The notes beneath the pieces are model-generated. The model did not search any database. It had not been told where the DNA came from and saw nothing but the letters and a program-made list of their open reading frames with translations. Below are positions 19,726 to 28,600 of a stretch of 64,000 nt of DNA, piece by piece. Position 1 is the first letter of the stretch, and each line of letters starts with the position of its first letter. Position numbers and translations under genes: made by a program. Source of the DNA: Thermoplasmata archaeon. GTDB taxonomy: Archaea; Thermoplasmatota; Thermoplasmata; UBA10834. The stretch is taken from positions 1 through 64,000 of the forward strand of contig JAOTTD010000006.1 of the NCBI GenBank assembly GCA_029864565.1. The letters run 5' to 3'.

Positions 19726-20910
19726 ATGGGTGACATTGCCAAGGAGATCTTGATACCCTACATTCCAGGGGACGGAATTGGGCCAGACATCATGTCCGCG
19801 ACCGTGCGCGTCCTCGACGTTGCGATGAGGGCTGCAACTGCCGGAGGCGTGAAGCTTCACTGGGAGGAGGTGCTTGCCGGGGAGAAGGCGTTCAAGAAGA
19901 CGGGTTGCTGGCTGCCCGAAGAGACGCTATCGGTCATCGAGCAGCGAGGCGTCGCCATCAAAGGCCCATTGACCACACCTGTTGGTGGGGGCATACGCAG
20001 CCTCAACGTCACCATACGACAGTCCCTAGATTTGTACGCATCTGTCAGACCAGCGAGGCATTATGCTGGCGTTCCGAGTCCTGTCAAGCACCCAGAGAAG
20101 CTGAATGTCGTGATATTCCGTGAGAACACCGAGGACGTGTACAAAGGCATCGAATGGAAGAGGGGCTCAGAGGAGGCAAAAAGCCTCATCGCGTATCTAC
20201 GCTCCGAGTTTGGTGTGGAACTCGGATCTGACTGCGGACTCGGATTGAAGCCTATTTCGGAGTCAGCCACGAAACGCTTGGTTCGATCAGCCATGGAATA
20301 TGCAGTGCGCAAAGGCAGAAAAGTCGTGACTTTCGTTCACAAGGGCAACATAATGAAGCACACCGAGGGGGCGTTCAGGGAATGGGGCTACGAGTTGGTT
20401 CGAGATGAATTCTCAGACCACGTCGTGTTCGAGAGCGAAATGCCACAGAAGGATTTGGCCTCGATTCCGAAAGGCATGATAATGGTCAACGACAGAATCG
20501 CCGACAACATGCTTCAGCAGATACTGACTCGACCCGAGGAGTACTCGGTGCTCGTCGCGCCGAATCTGAACGGCGATTACCTGGCGGATGCATGCGCTGC
20601 ACAGGTCGGCGGACTGGGGTTCGCCCCCGGAGCGAACATAGGAGATGGCGTTGCGGTATTCGAACCCGTCCACGGCACTGCCCCCAAGTACGCAGGCAGG
20701 AACATTGCGAACCCTTGCGCCTTGATTCTGTCGGGGTCGATGATGCTCGAGTATCTGGGTTATACCAACGCGTCCTCGCTGGTTGAAAAGGCGGTCGAGG
20801 GCGCCTTGGCGCATGGCGTGATGACGAGGGACTTTGCGAAATTGGCGGGGTTGCAGTCACACGTCGGCACGAGTGAGTTCGCGGATGCAGTCATCGATAG
20901 GATGGCCTGA
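19726..20910 (+). CDS. icd: Isocitrate dehydrogenase (Icd-type)
   Basis: IPGDGIGPDIM, KGPLTTPVGGGIRSLNVTIRQSLDLYASVRP, VIFRENTEDVYKGIEW, VHKGNIMKHTEGAFREWGYEL, NLNGDYLADACAAQVGGLG; RBS GGAGGTGA upstream of ATG 19726. Confidence 0.88.
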   Translation: MGDIAKEILIPYIPGDGIGPDIMSATVRVLDVAMRAATAGGVKLHWEEVLAGEKAFKKTGCWLPEETLSVIEQRGVAIKGPLTTPVGGGIRSLNVTIRQSLDLYASVRPARHYAGVPSPVKHPEKLNVVIFRENTEDVYKGIEWKRGSEEAKSLIAYLRSEFGVELGSDCGLGLKPISESATKRLVRSAMEYAVRKGRKVVTFVHKGNIMKHTEGAFREWGYELVRDEFSDHVVFESEMPQKDLASIPKGMIMVNDRIADNMLQQILTRPEEYSVLVAPNLNGDYLADACAAQVGGLGFAPGANIGDGVAVFEPVHGTAPKYAGRNIANPCALILSGSMMLEYLGYTNASSLVEKAVEGALAHGVMTRDFAKLAGLQSHVGTSEFADAVIDRMA

Positions 20911-22231
20911 GGTCTTCGATGTCATCGACATCCTTCTGCAGGTTGTTCATGAGGCTATCTCTCAAGTCGGTTCTCTGCTTTCGGTCGATCTTTCTCTCCG
21001 TCATGAAGCTGAATATCGTCGCGAGAAGAGTCGTTCCAAGAATGACGACCAGGGTGGTGTTGAGGAACAGAAGGCCAAGGTCATCGCTCCAAACATCCAA
21101 TCCAGCGAGCTGGACCGCAGGCAATGTTGCCAGGACCGCGGCTGCAAGTCCCCGAGGCATCAACGCGAAAACGGCAGACTCCTCTGATTTTTCGAGTTCT
21201 CCCATCCTGGAGGCCAAGCTCGCCGTCAGTTTCCTTGCCAGGACTGCGAGGCTGATGACGAATACGCCGACAACCAGATGCTCTGCGGTGAATGTGGAGA
21301 ACCTGAATGACAGCCCGAGATACACGAAGAAGAAGGTCCTGACGAAGAATGTGATCTCCGAGTGGAAGTAGTGGATATGCTCGTCGGAGAGAGTTGTAAG
21401 CGAGAGGGACGTTAGGCGCCTCTTCACGAAGCGACGGTTGCCCATGGCGAGGCCGAACGCGAGGGCAGCGACAGCCCCTGAACTGCTGATGGGTGGCAGT
21501 TCCACAACCGCCGCGATTATGAACAACGCTGCAACTGTGATCATGTAGGACAGAGGCTGGTTTCTGAGCTTCTCCAGCACAAAAAGCCATCCAATGCCCG
21601 CAGCAAACCCCACAGCTCCGCCGACCAAGAATTTAACCGACAACTCTCGGATGATCGCCCATATGCTGAACTCGTCGAGTTTTATGACAGAGATGAGGCT
21701 CAGAGTCGCGACTATGACGAGGACGTCCGTGATGACGCTCTCCATGATCAGCATCGTCTTCGTGCGTTCCTTTATCCTCATCCTCCTAGCGATGGGTATC
21801 ACGACAGCTCCAGTCGTACCGCCCACGATCGAGCCGAGGGCGAGTGCTACGAGGAAGTCTATGCCCATGATGAAGTGGAGAGATGCTCCCACCGCGAGCG
21901 CGAGAAGTACGAAGTTACTCACCGCGAGCAGGACTGAGATTTTCATCGACGCGGCGACGGTCTTCAGATCCAGCGAGAGTCCCCCGTCAAAGAGAATTAT
22001 CACGAGGGCCGCAGAGAGGAATATGTCCTTGAACCGGTCGATATCCGCCATGGCGTTGTAGGTGACTATGTCGAATCTGGTACCTAGTATCTCGGGGCCG
22101 ATAATCATGCCCAGAGCAATGAGCAGCAGGACATCGGGGATTCTGAACTTGTTGAAGATAGTGTTCCCAAAGAACCCGATGAATATGATAGAACCTATCG
22201 CCAGGAAGGCCGTTATCGTATCCGGTTCCAT
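20891..22231 (-). CDS. Cation:proton antiporter (CPA family)
   Basis: 446-aa multi-TM ORF; LLLIALGMIIGPEILGT, VIILFDGGLSLD, GSIVGGTTGAVVIP, ESVITDVLVIV. Confidence 0.85.
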   Translation of the reverse strand: MEPDTITAFLAIGSIIFIGFFGNTIFNKFRIPDVLLLIALGMIIGPEILGTRFDIVTYNAMADIDRFKDIFLSAALVIILFDGGLSLDLKTVAASMKISVLLAVSNFVLLALAVGASLHFIMGIDFLVALALGSIVGGTTGAVVIPIARRMRIKERTKTMLIMESVITDVLVIVATLSLISVIKLDEFSIWAIIRELSVKFLVGGAVGFAAGIGWLFVLEKLRNQPLSYMITVAALFIIAAVVELPPISSSGAVAALAFGLAMGNRRFVKRRLTSLSLTTLSDEHIHYFHSEITFFVRTFFFVYLGLSFRFSTFTAEHLVVGVFVISLAVLARKLTASLASRMGELEKSEESAVFALMPRGLAAAVLATLPAVQLAGLDVWSDDLGLLFLNTTLVVILGTTLLATIFSFMTERKIDRKQRTDLRDSLMNNLQKDVDDIEDLRPSYR

Positions 22232-22407
22232 CTACTCGCGCACCCCATCCATCTTAACGCCGCCAGCTAGGCAAAGATGCCCATCTGAGGTGAGCGGCGT
22301 CACTTTGAGATTGACCGGACACTATTTCATAATATTGTATGTAGAATTGGCCCAAAGCCGGCCCTTTAACTAATTGTTTATACGACCTTTGCGGATTTCC
22401 CTGTGCG

Positions 22408-23385
22408 ATGGCTATCACGGATGACACTGGTGGCTCCGGTGAGGCGAGTTCACATGGAGACTACGACCTCATTATCGTCGGAGCCGGTCCAGCGGGTCTG
22501 TCAGCGGGTATATATGCCCGGAGAGCGGGGCTGTCGTGCGTGATTCTCGAGAAGGGGGTGCCTGGCGGCCAGGTGCTGACCAGTCCAAAGATAGAGAACT
22601 ACCCCGGCTTCCAAGAGATCGAGGGCATGAAGTTGATGGAGGTCATGGCTGAGCACGCCCGGGCATATGTCGACATTCGCGAGGGCGAGGAAGTCATCCG
22701 AGTCACGAGAGTGGACGACCGGTTCGAGCTCGCCACAACGACCGGCAAGTTCTCCTCAAGGGCAATAATCCTGGCGACGGGATCGTACCACAGGCATCTC
22801 GGAGTCCCAGGAGAAAACAGACTCTCTGGACGGGGGGTGAGCTATTGTGCGACATGCGACGGATTCTTCTTCAAGAAGCGTGCTGTGGTCGTCGTGGGCG
22901 GCGGAAACACTGCGCTCACGGACGCCCTATATCTGCACTCCATAGGATGCACCGTCACAATCGTTCACAGGAGGGACGCGTTCAGGGCAGACAAGCATCT
23001 TCAGGACAGCATTTCTGAGAGAGGGGCGGAAGTTCTATTCGATACGGTCGTGGACGAGATCATGGGGGCAGAGGAGGTCGACGCCGTAAAGCTCAGGAAC
23101 GTCAAGACCGGCGCTGTCGACACGAAAGCTGTGAGCGGTGTCTTCGTAGCCGTGGGCGAGGTCCCGAGCAGCCAGCTTGCGGCTGAGCTCGGGGTTAAGA
23201 TGGATCCCGGAGGATTCGTCACGGTCGACATGTCGTTCAGGACCAACGTTCCATATGTCTACGCAGCCGGCGACGTCGCGGGAGGTATTAGACAGATTGT
23301 CGCCGCGGTCCATGGAGGCGCCGCTGCCGCGTTGTCAGCCTTCGAGGACTTGGCGAAGCCGTATTTCTCCCGCTACAGCGGATAA
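22408..23385 (+). CDS. trxB: Thioredoxin reductase
   Basis: IVGAGPAGLSAGIYARRAG, SYCATCDGFFFK, VVGGGNTALTDALYL, HRRDAFRAD, YAAGDVAGG. Confidence 0.93.
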   Translation: MAITDDTGGSGEASSHGDYDLIIVGAGPAGLSAGIYARRAGLSCVILEKGVPGGQVLTSPKIENYPGFQEIEGMKLMEVMAEHARAYVDIREGEEVIRVTRVDDRFELATTTGKFSSRAIILATGSYHRHLGVPGENRLSGRGVSYCATCDGFFFKKRAVVVVGGGNTALTDALYLHSIGCTVTIVHRRDAFRADKHLQDSISERGAEVLFDTVVDEIMGAEEVDAVKLRNVKTGAVDTKAVSGVFVAVGEVPSSQLAAELGVKMDPGGFVTVDMSFRTNVPYVYAAGDVAGGIRQIVAAVHGGAAAALSAFEDLAKPYFSRYSG

Positions 23386-25179
23386 TCACTCCGCTATGCG
23401 CTTGTCTAGGAATCGCACGGATCTCTCGTACAGGTCTCTCAGGTTCTTTCGCTTACGCGGCCAGTGGCCCTCGTCCTTGTACTCGTGATACTCGTAGTCC
23501 TTCCCCATCTTCTCGAGCCTCCGCACGACCTCCCTTGTCTCCGTAGGCGGGCACCTCACATCGCGCGCGGACGCAGTAAGCAGGATCGGTGCTCTGAGGT
23601 TTTCCATGAAGTTTATAGGAGACCTATCCCAGTATAGCTCAGGGTTGTCCTTCGGATCTCCCATCTTGCTCAGGTCATACGCTTTGAGATAACCTCTCTC
23701 GCTCTCGAACTCTGTTACGCAATCGAAATAGCCAACGATTGACACTCCAGCGGCCCACATGTCAGGAGCCTTCGTAAGCGCAAGCATGCACAAATATCCG
23801 CCATAGCTCGCTCCCCAGAATCCCAACTTGTCCTCGTCCGCGAAGCCGGTTCTCACCAGATACCTTCCGCCGTGTATGACGTCTTTGAGGTCTCCTCCTC
23901 CAAGGTCCTTGTTGTGCAGGTGAAGAAACTCCCGGCCGTATCCAGTGGAGCCGCGGTAGTTGGGCAGGATCACCGAGAACCCCTTTATGACAAACATCTG
24001 GACGATCTGGTCCCAGAGGTTCAGCGACTGCATCTCTGGCCCTCCATGAGGTATCACAACCCCGCGTCCTGTGGGACCGCCTTTAGGAAGGAAGAGCATG
24101 GCCGATATCCGTCTTCCATCGAATGAACGATACTTAACGACTCTCGGCTGTGCGAACGCATGTGTTGGGAGGTCGGTGCTCTGAAACCTCGTCAGGCGCT
24201 TTGGTCTGCCTCTCCTGACGATGAACATCTCCTCCGGTCTCATGGATGATCCGTTGATGAAGACAATGCCCGAGTCATCAGGCAGCCAATGGTGGCTTCT
24301 CGAGACGCCGGTCTTGTTTGAGACCGTGTGCGTCCTACCTTTCTCCTTCACCTTGACGACTATGTTCGGATCCTCAACCTCCAGATAGGCCAGCTTCGCC
24401 CCATCACTGGACCACTGGGGGCTGTATTTGTCGTTCGCCGAGCGCGCCAACCAACGTTGTCTCCTGGTGACAATCTCTAGCATGCCTATGTCATTGGAGT
24501 CGTATTCGTTGGACACGAACAGCAGCTTTGAGCCATCGGCGGACCATTGCATGGGTTTGGCGCCGTAGCCCCAGATGCCGTAGTCGACGTTCTTCTTGGA
24601 CAGAATGCGCTTCGTCTTGCGGTTCAACGCGTCTACGGTCGAGATGTAGTCTCCATCGCTTATGCCTGCTCCATACGCGATTGTGCGCCCATCGGGAGAC
24701 CATGCGAATTCTCTGACGGGCAGTTCTTCGTCAGTGAGACGCGTAAGCTCTCCGCCCTCAGAGTCCACGACGTAGAGGTTCTCCATATCGTCCTTGCGGT
24801 TGGAGATGAACGCGATTCTCTTGCCATCGGGGGAGAACTGGGGGCTCTCGTTGTCAGCGACACTGTCCGTGACCTTCTTCGGATTCCTTCCATTGCCATC
24901 GACGACGAAAACATCGTAGTCTTCGTCCCCCTCGAAGTCCGCTTGATAAGCAATCCTCGTTCCGCATGGTGAGTATGTAGGAGACAGAAGGGCCTGATCT
25001 CCGGACATGATCCTCCTGATCTTCCCGTCCGTGAGGTTCATGATCGCGAGTTCGTAGTTGTGACCCTTGTTCACGGAACATACCGCTTTCGCGCCGTCCG
25101 GGTGTATGCTGTACTCCTGCACCTCTATGGCCTTGAACAGCCCAGAAGTGTTGACTCGGTCCACTCGTCTGGATGACAT
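23386..25179 (-). CDS. S9-family prolyl oligopeptidase / acylaminoacyl-peptidase-like with TolB-type beta-propeller
   Basis: Repeated SPDGKRIAF..., catalytic GFWGASYGGYLCMLAL, C-terminal DEGHWPRKRKN; start at MSSRRVDRVNT (25179). Confidence 0.88.
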   Translation of the reverse strand: MSSRRVDRVNTSGLFKAIEVQEYSIHPDGAKAVCSVNKGHNYELAIMNLTDGKIRRIMSGDQALLSPTYSPCGTRIAYQADFEGDEDYDVFVVDGNGRNPKKVTDSVADNESPQFSPDGKRIAFISNRKDDMENLYVVDSEGGELTRLTDEELPVREFAWSPDGRTIAYGAGISDGDYISTVDALNRKTKRILSKKNVDYGIWGYGAKPMQWSADGSKLLFVSNEYDSNDIGMLEIVTRRQRWLARSANDKYSPQWSSDGAKLAYLEVEDPNIVVKVKEKGRTHTVSNKTGVSRSHHWLPDDSGIVFINGSSMRPEEMFIVRRGRPKRLTRFQSTDLPTHAFAQPRVVKYRSFDGRRISAMLFLPKGGPTGRGVVIPHGGPEMQSLNLWDQIVQMFVIKGFSVILPNYRGSTGYGREFLHLHNKDLGGGDLKDVIHGGRYLVRTGFADEDKLGFWGASYGGYLCMLALTKAPDMWAAGVSIVGYFDCVTEFESERGYLKAYDLSKMGDPKDNPELYWDRSPINFMENLRAPILLTASARDVRCPPTETREVVRRLEKMGKDYEYHEYKDEGHWPRKRKNLRDLYERSVRFLDKRIAE

Positions 25180-25247
25180 TTCAATCGACCCTGTTCGACG
25201 GAAGGCTCTCTTTCGATTTGAGACTTTTGGCCGGGCGGAAGCTGCGG

Positions 25248-26048
25248 TCACAACCGTAGTTGCAGAAGCTGTATCTCGGATCTCGGGAGCTGCTCGGATG
25301 CTAAGATTCCGCAGCCGACGAATCCCTTTTCCAAGAACCACTTCGACGGGCCGTTCGGGAAGGTGAGTTCGTCGGACGATGCTACGGAGAGGGTATCGTA
25401 CCCACTCTCTCGAAGATGCTCCACCAGCGCATTGAGAGGATGCGTCCGATAGTCGTGCTCGTCGTCAGAAGCGAACGAACATGTAAGAAATGCGTTCTTA
25501 TCCCTCTTGTTTGGGATGGGATATGGCACCTTCGTGGATGGGAGATATTCAGCTCCGCCTACGCATCCACCATCGACCATGTGCAGAAAGCCCAGATGGT
25601 CTGCGTTGATGTCCTCCAGCATCTCTTTCACCCATTCGGCCTTCCCGCGACATATGCCCGTGTCGCATGATCTCAAACACGGCTCGCAGGTAGACAACAC
25701 GCTGTCTGGCGTGATCGGAACGAGATCGCCCTTCACGACTTTGCCGCCAATATTTGCTCTGCTCTGTCTGGGTGCGAAGTCCTCGTCGTAGAGCATCGCC
25801 AGGACCTCCTCGTTGGAGAATGGCCCCTGCCATCTGTATCTATCGTTGACGATCAACATTGTTGGCGAGAATATGGCATACTCTTCACATGCACTATCGT
25901 CGACGGAGACGTCGTGCAGATGAAGGGTCACCGACTCCTTCCATGCAATCGTCTTGATCCGCGCCAGGAGGTAGACATTGTGCAGGCACTGATAGCCGAA
26001 GTAGAAGAACCTGAAACTGCGGGGCATATCTCTCGGAAGGAAAGCCAA
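25248..26048 (-). CDS. Uncharacterised protein; possible thioredoxin-fold plus GNAT-like two-domain protein with a four-cysteine cluster
   Basis: FRFFYFGYQCLHNVYLL...FSPTMLIVNDRYRWQGPFSNEEVLAML; STCEPCLRSCDTGICRGKAEW; HPLNALVEHLRESGYDTLSV...GPSKWFLEKGF. Confidence 0.45.
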   Translation of the reverse strand: MAFLPRDMPRSFRFFYFGYQCLHNVYLLARIKTIAWKESVTLHLHDVSVDDSACEEYAIFSPTMLIVNDRYRWQGPFSNEEVLAMLYDEDFAPRQSRANIGGKVVKGDLVPITPDSVLSTCEPCLRSCDTGICRGKAEWVKEMLEDINADHLGFLHMVDGGCVGGAEYLPSTKVPYPIPNKRDKNAFLTCSFASDDEHDYRTHPLNALVEHLRESGYDTLSVASSDELTFPNGPSKWFLEKGFVGCGILASEQLPRSEIQLLQLRL

Positions 26049-26136
26049 TCGAACGCGCTTATGGTTTTCGCCATTCTCGTTTGGGACAAGTATTAATTCG
26101 CTTCAATCAATCTGGACCTCGGAGGAGGTGAGCTGT

Positions 26137-26256
26137 TTGGTCAAAGGTATGCTCGGCAAGACCTATCATTGCGACATCTGCGGTCAAGAGGTTAACGTGA
26201 CCGAGGAAGGTGTCGGAGTTCTCGTGTGCTGCAACAAGCCAATGAGGGTGCTGTGA
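26137..26256 (+). CDS. Desulforedoxin-like 39-aa protein (missed by ORF track)
   Basis: TTG start 12 nt after GGAGGAGGTGA RBS; LVKGMLGKTYHCDICGQEVNVTEEGVGVLVCCNKPMRVL matches the CxxC...CC desulforedoxin/desulfoferrodoxin N-domain pattern. Confidence 0.75.
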   Translation: MVKGMLGKTYHCDICGQEVNVTEEGVGVLVCCNKPMRVL

Positions 26257-26294
26257 ACAGATTGTGCGACGCGCCCTATTCCGATCAGAAGGAG

Positions 26295-26391
26295 TGGGCC
26301 CGATCGGATTCGAACCGATGACCAATTGGTCACTCAGGGGCGAGATCACCCCATATGAGCCAATCGCTCCGCCGGACTAAGCTACGGGCCC
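26295..26391 (-). tRNA. tRNA with CAT anticodon (Met or Ile2), containing a ~23-nt intron (about 26331-26353)
   Basis: GGGCCCG...CGGGCCC acceptor; ATTGG-CTCATA-[intron TGGGGTGATCTCGCCCCTGAGTG]-A-CCAAT; T arm ATCGG-TTCGAAT-CCGAT. Confidence 0.88.
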
Positions 26392-26471
26392 GTGTGAAAT
26401 CTCCTAAACACCCGAGGTCTTATTAGGGTTTCTGTTTCTCTCGCAGGATCGAGGTCTGGACCAGCGGACTC

Positions 26472-27029
26472 TCAGTATCTGTAGGTTCTAGACTTCCCCT
26501 TCTCCAATTCCACGCCGAGCCCGAGGGAGATTCGGTTGGACAGGTTGAAATACGCTGCAATGAGGTTAGCCCTCAATATCTCCTTATCCGTGAGACCTGC
26601 ATCCCGCAGGTCGTTTATGTCTTCCTCGGTGATGTCCTTCGGGTCGAGTGTGAGCTTCGCGGAGTATGCCAGTAGCGCTTTGTTCCTCGGTGTCTCGTGC
26701 TTCGACAGATATTCCTCGAGGAGCTGTCTGAGCGCCTCGGGGTCGTTCCCTACGAATTCCAGGGCTTCGGAGTGGTGCACCACACCATAGGCGCATTTGT
26801 TCGCTGCGGAGACAACTACCGCAATCATCTCGCGCTCGCCTCTCGACAGAGGGCCGGCCCCCATCATCAGGTGTTCGTATATGTCGACCTGTCGGTCTAG
26901 GACATCGGGCTCCATGCCCTCCGCCACGAAGACATTGGCAATGTGTCCGCGCTCTCTGTCGATCCGCTCAAAGACTTCCTTTGTCCTGCCAGTTGCCGTT
27001 TCCGGGTCTGTTGTTTTTATCCAGGTCAT
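26472..27029 (-). CDS. AhpD/carboxymuconolactone decarboxylase-like peroxidase-related protein
   Basis: MTWIKTTDPETATGRTKEVFERIDRERG...PLSRGEREMIAVVVSAANKCAYGVVHHSEAL. Confidence 0.85.
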   Translation of the reverse strand: MTWIKTTDPETATGRTKEVFERIDRERGHIANVFVAEGMEPDVLDRQVDIYEHLMMGAGPLSRGEREMIAVVVSAANKCAYGVVHHSEALEFVGNDPEALRQLLEEYLSKHETPRNKALLAYSAKLTLDPKDITEEDINDLRDAGLTDKEILRANLIAAYFNLSNRISLGLGVELEKGKSRTYRY

Positions 27030-27229
27030 CTTGCTCTGCCTCAAACGACGTTGGGTCAGATGGTACAGAAGTGCGCAGGCTAAAAGCCTTGTCGTTCGAC
27101 ATTCAGCGAGCCGCTCCGACTGTGAGCGTGACCGGAGCGCTCAATACTCGAACACGCTCAGTATTCCGAGAATGCCTTCCGTCACTCGAACCGCCCCAAC
27201 CATGAGCGGGTCGATTTGAGAATGATTGG

Positions 27230-27302
27230 CGCCGTCGAACGGGTTCGAACCGTTGACCTTCCGCTTAACAGGCGGACGCTCTACCGACTGAGCTACGACG
27301 GC
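27230..27302 (-). tRNA. tRNA-Asn (GTT)
   Basis: GCCGTCG...CGACGGC acceptor; TCCGC-CTGTTAA-GCGGA anticodon arm; T arm with TTCGAAC. Confidence 0.94.
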
Positions 27303-27395
27303 ATAGGGGTGCGAGCCGCAGTTAATCTGAGGTGGATAATAAGCCTTTTGCAGGTCCCTTCGCACTTCTGGCCAGAACTATGGTGGCGGGGGCGT

Positions 27396-27713
27396 CTACT
27401 CCAGCGACCCCCGCAGCTCGTTGACAGTATTGCTCATGCTCTCAAGCGTTTCCTTCAGGCCGTCCAGGAACTCCTGTATCTTCTCCGTGGTCACGGCACC
27501 ATCTGGCGACGGCTCGATCAGTTCCTCCTGTTCCAGTATTCTCAGGGAATACCGAACCTTGTGCTGAGGGTACTGCAACATCTCGGAGAGTCTTATGATG
27601 CCGATGGGCTCGTTGTCCATGATTGCCTTGAGCATCTCGACGTGTCTCTGCAGAAGCTCCATCTCAGCTTCTATCTTGCTCGTGAGAATCGATCTGCCTA
27701 TCTTCGCTGTCAT
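27396..27713 (-). CDS. Small winged-helix predicted transcriptional regulator
   Basis: PIGIIRLSEMLQYPQHKVRYSLRILEQEELIEPSPDGAVTTEK. Confidence 0.7.
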   Translation of the reverse strand: MTAKIGRSILTSKIEAEMELLQRHVEMLKAIMDNEPIGIIRLSEMLQYPQHKVRYSLRILEQEELIEPSPDGAVTTEKIQEFLDGLKETLESMSNTVNELRGSLE

Positions 27714-27866
27714 CTCTGATTCCTTCTTGTGATCTCGGCTATGGTCCGTCAGGTCGTGCTACTTGATAGCACTCGGTCCTATATAACCCGAAAGGCCGAA
27801 CCAACTCGCTGGTAGCCTCTCGACCAGACAAGCTTAAAATAACATCTCGGGATAGTGTCTCTCCTA

Positions 27867-28598
27867 ATGCCCGTCATTGAAGCGAAGGACATCATCAAGG
27901 ATTTTGGGGCGATTAGGGCGCTTGACGACGTGTCGCTCGAAGTGCGTGAAGGAGACTTCTTCGGGTTCTTCGGGCCGAACGGCGCAGGAAAGACCACTCT
28001 TCTGAGGATCCTGACCGGGCAGCTGCAGCCGTCATCGGGCTCCGTCCGGGTCATGGGTACTGACGCCGTTGAGGACCCCATCGGCGTAAAGGAACTCGTT
28101 GGTATCGTCCCTGAGGTTGAGAGCCCGCCGACGTACCTGACTGGATATGAGTATCTGTATTTCGTCGGCAAGGTGAGGAAGCTGGAGAACCTGGAGAACA
28201 GGATCGATAAATGGCTCAAGTTCTTCGATCTCGAGAGCAAGAAGGGAGTCATATGCAAGGACCTGTCGAAGGGGATGAGGCAGAAATTGATGATAGCATC
28301 CGCCTTTATACATGACCCTCAGCTGGTATTCCTGGACGAGCCTTTCATCAATCTCGACCCGATATACCAGAAGATCCTTAGAGAGTTCCTACAGGACTAC
28401 GTTTCTAACGGGGGCACTGTGTTCATGTGCTCCCACATACTCGAGATATCCGAGAGGCTCTGTAACCGCCTCGCCATTGTCGATTCTGGCAGGGTCGTCG
28501 CCTCCGGCGACAAGAGCGCCCTCGTCAAGGATGGTGAGGGGCTCGAGGAGTTCTTCCTCAGGTCAATAGGGGGCGGTCGTAAACGAGAACGCTTCTGA
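27867..28598 (+). CDS. ABC transporter ATP-binding protein (ABC-2 type exporter)
   Basis: FGFFGPNGAGKTTLLRILTG, DLSKGMRQKLMIASAF, LVFLDEPFINLDP. Confidence 0.95.
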   Translation: MPVIEAKDIIKDFGAIRALDDVSLEVREGDFFGFFGPNGAGKTTLLRILTGQLQPSSGSVRVMGTDAVEDPIGVKELVGIVPEVESPPTYLTGYEYLYFVGKVRKLENLENRIDKWLKFFDLESKKGVICKDLSKGMRQKLMIASAFIHDPQLVFLDEPFINLDPIYQKILREFLQDYVSNGGTVFMCSHILEISERLCNRLAIVDSGRVVASGDKSALVKDGEGLEEFFLRSIGGGRKRERF

Positions 28599-28600
28599 GT

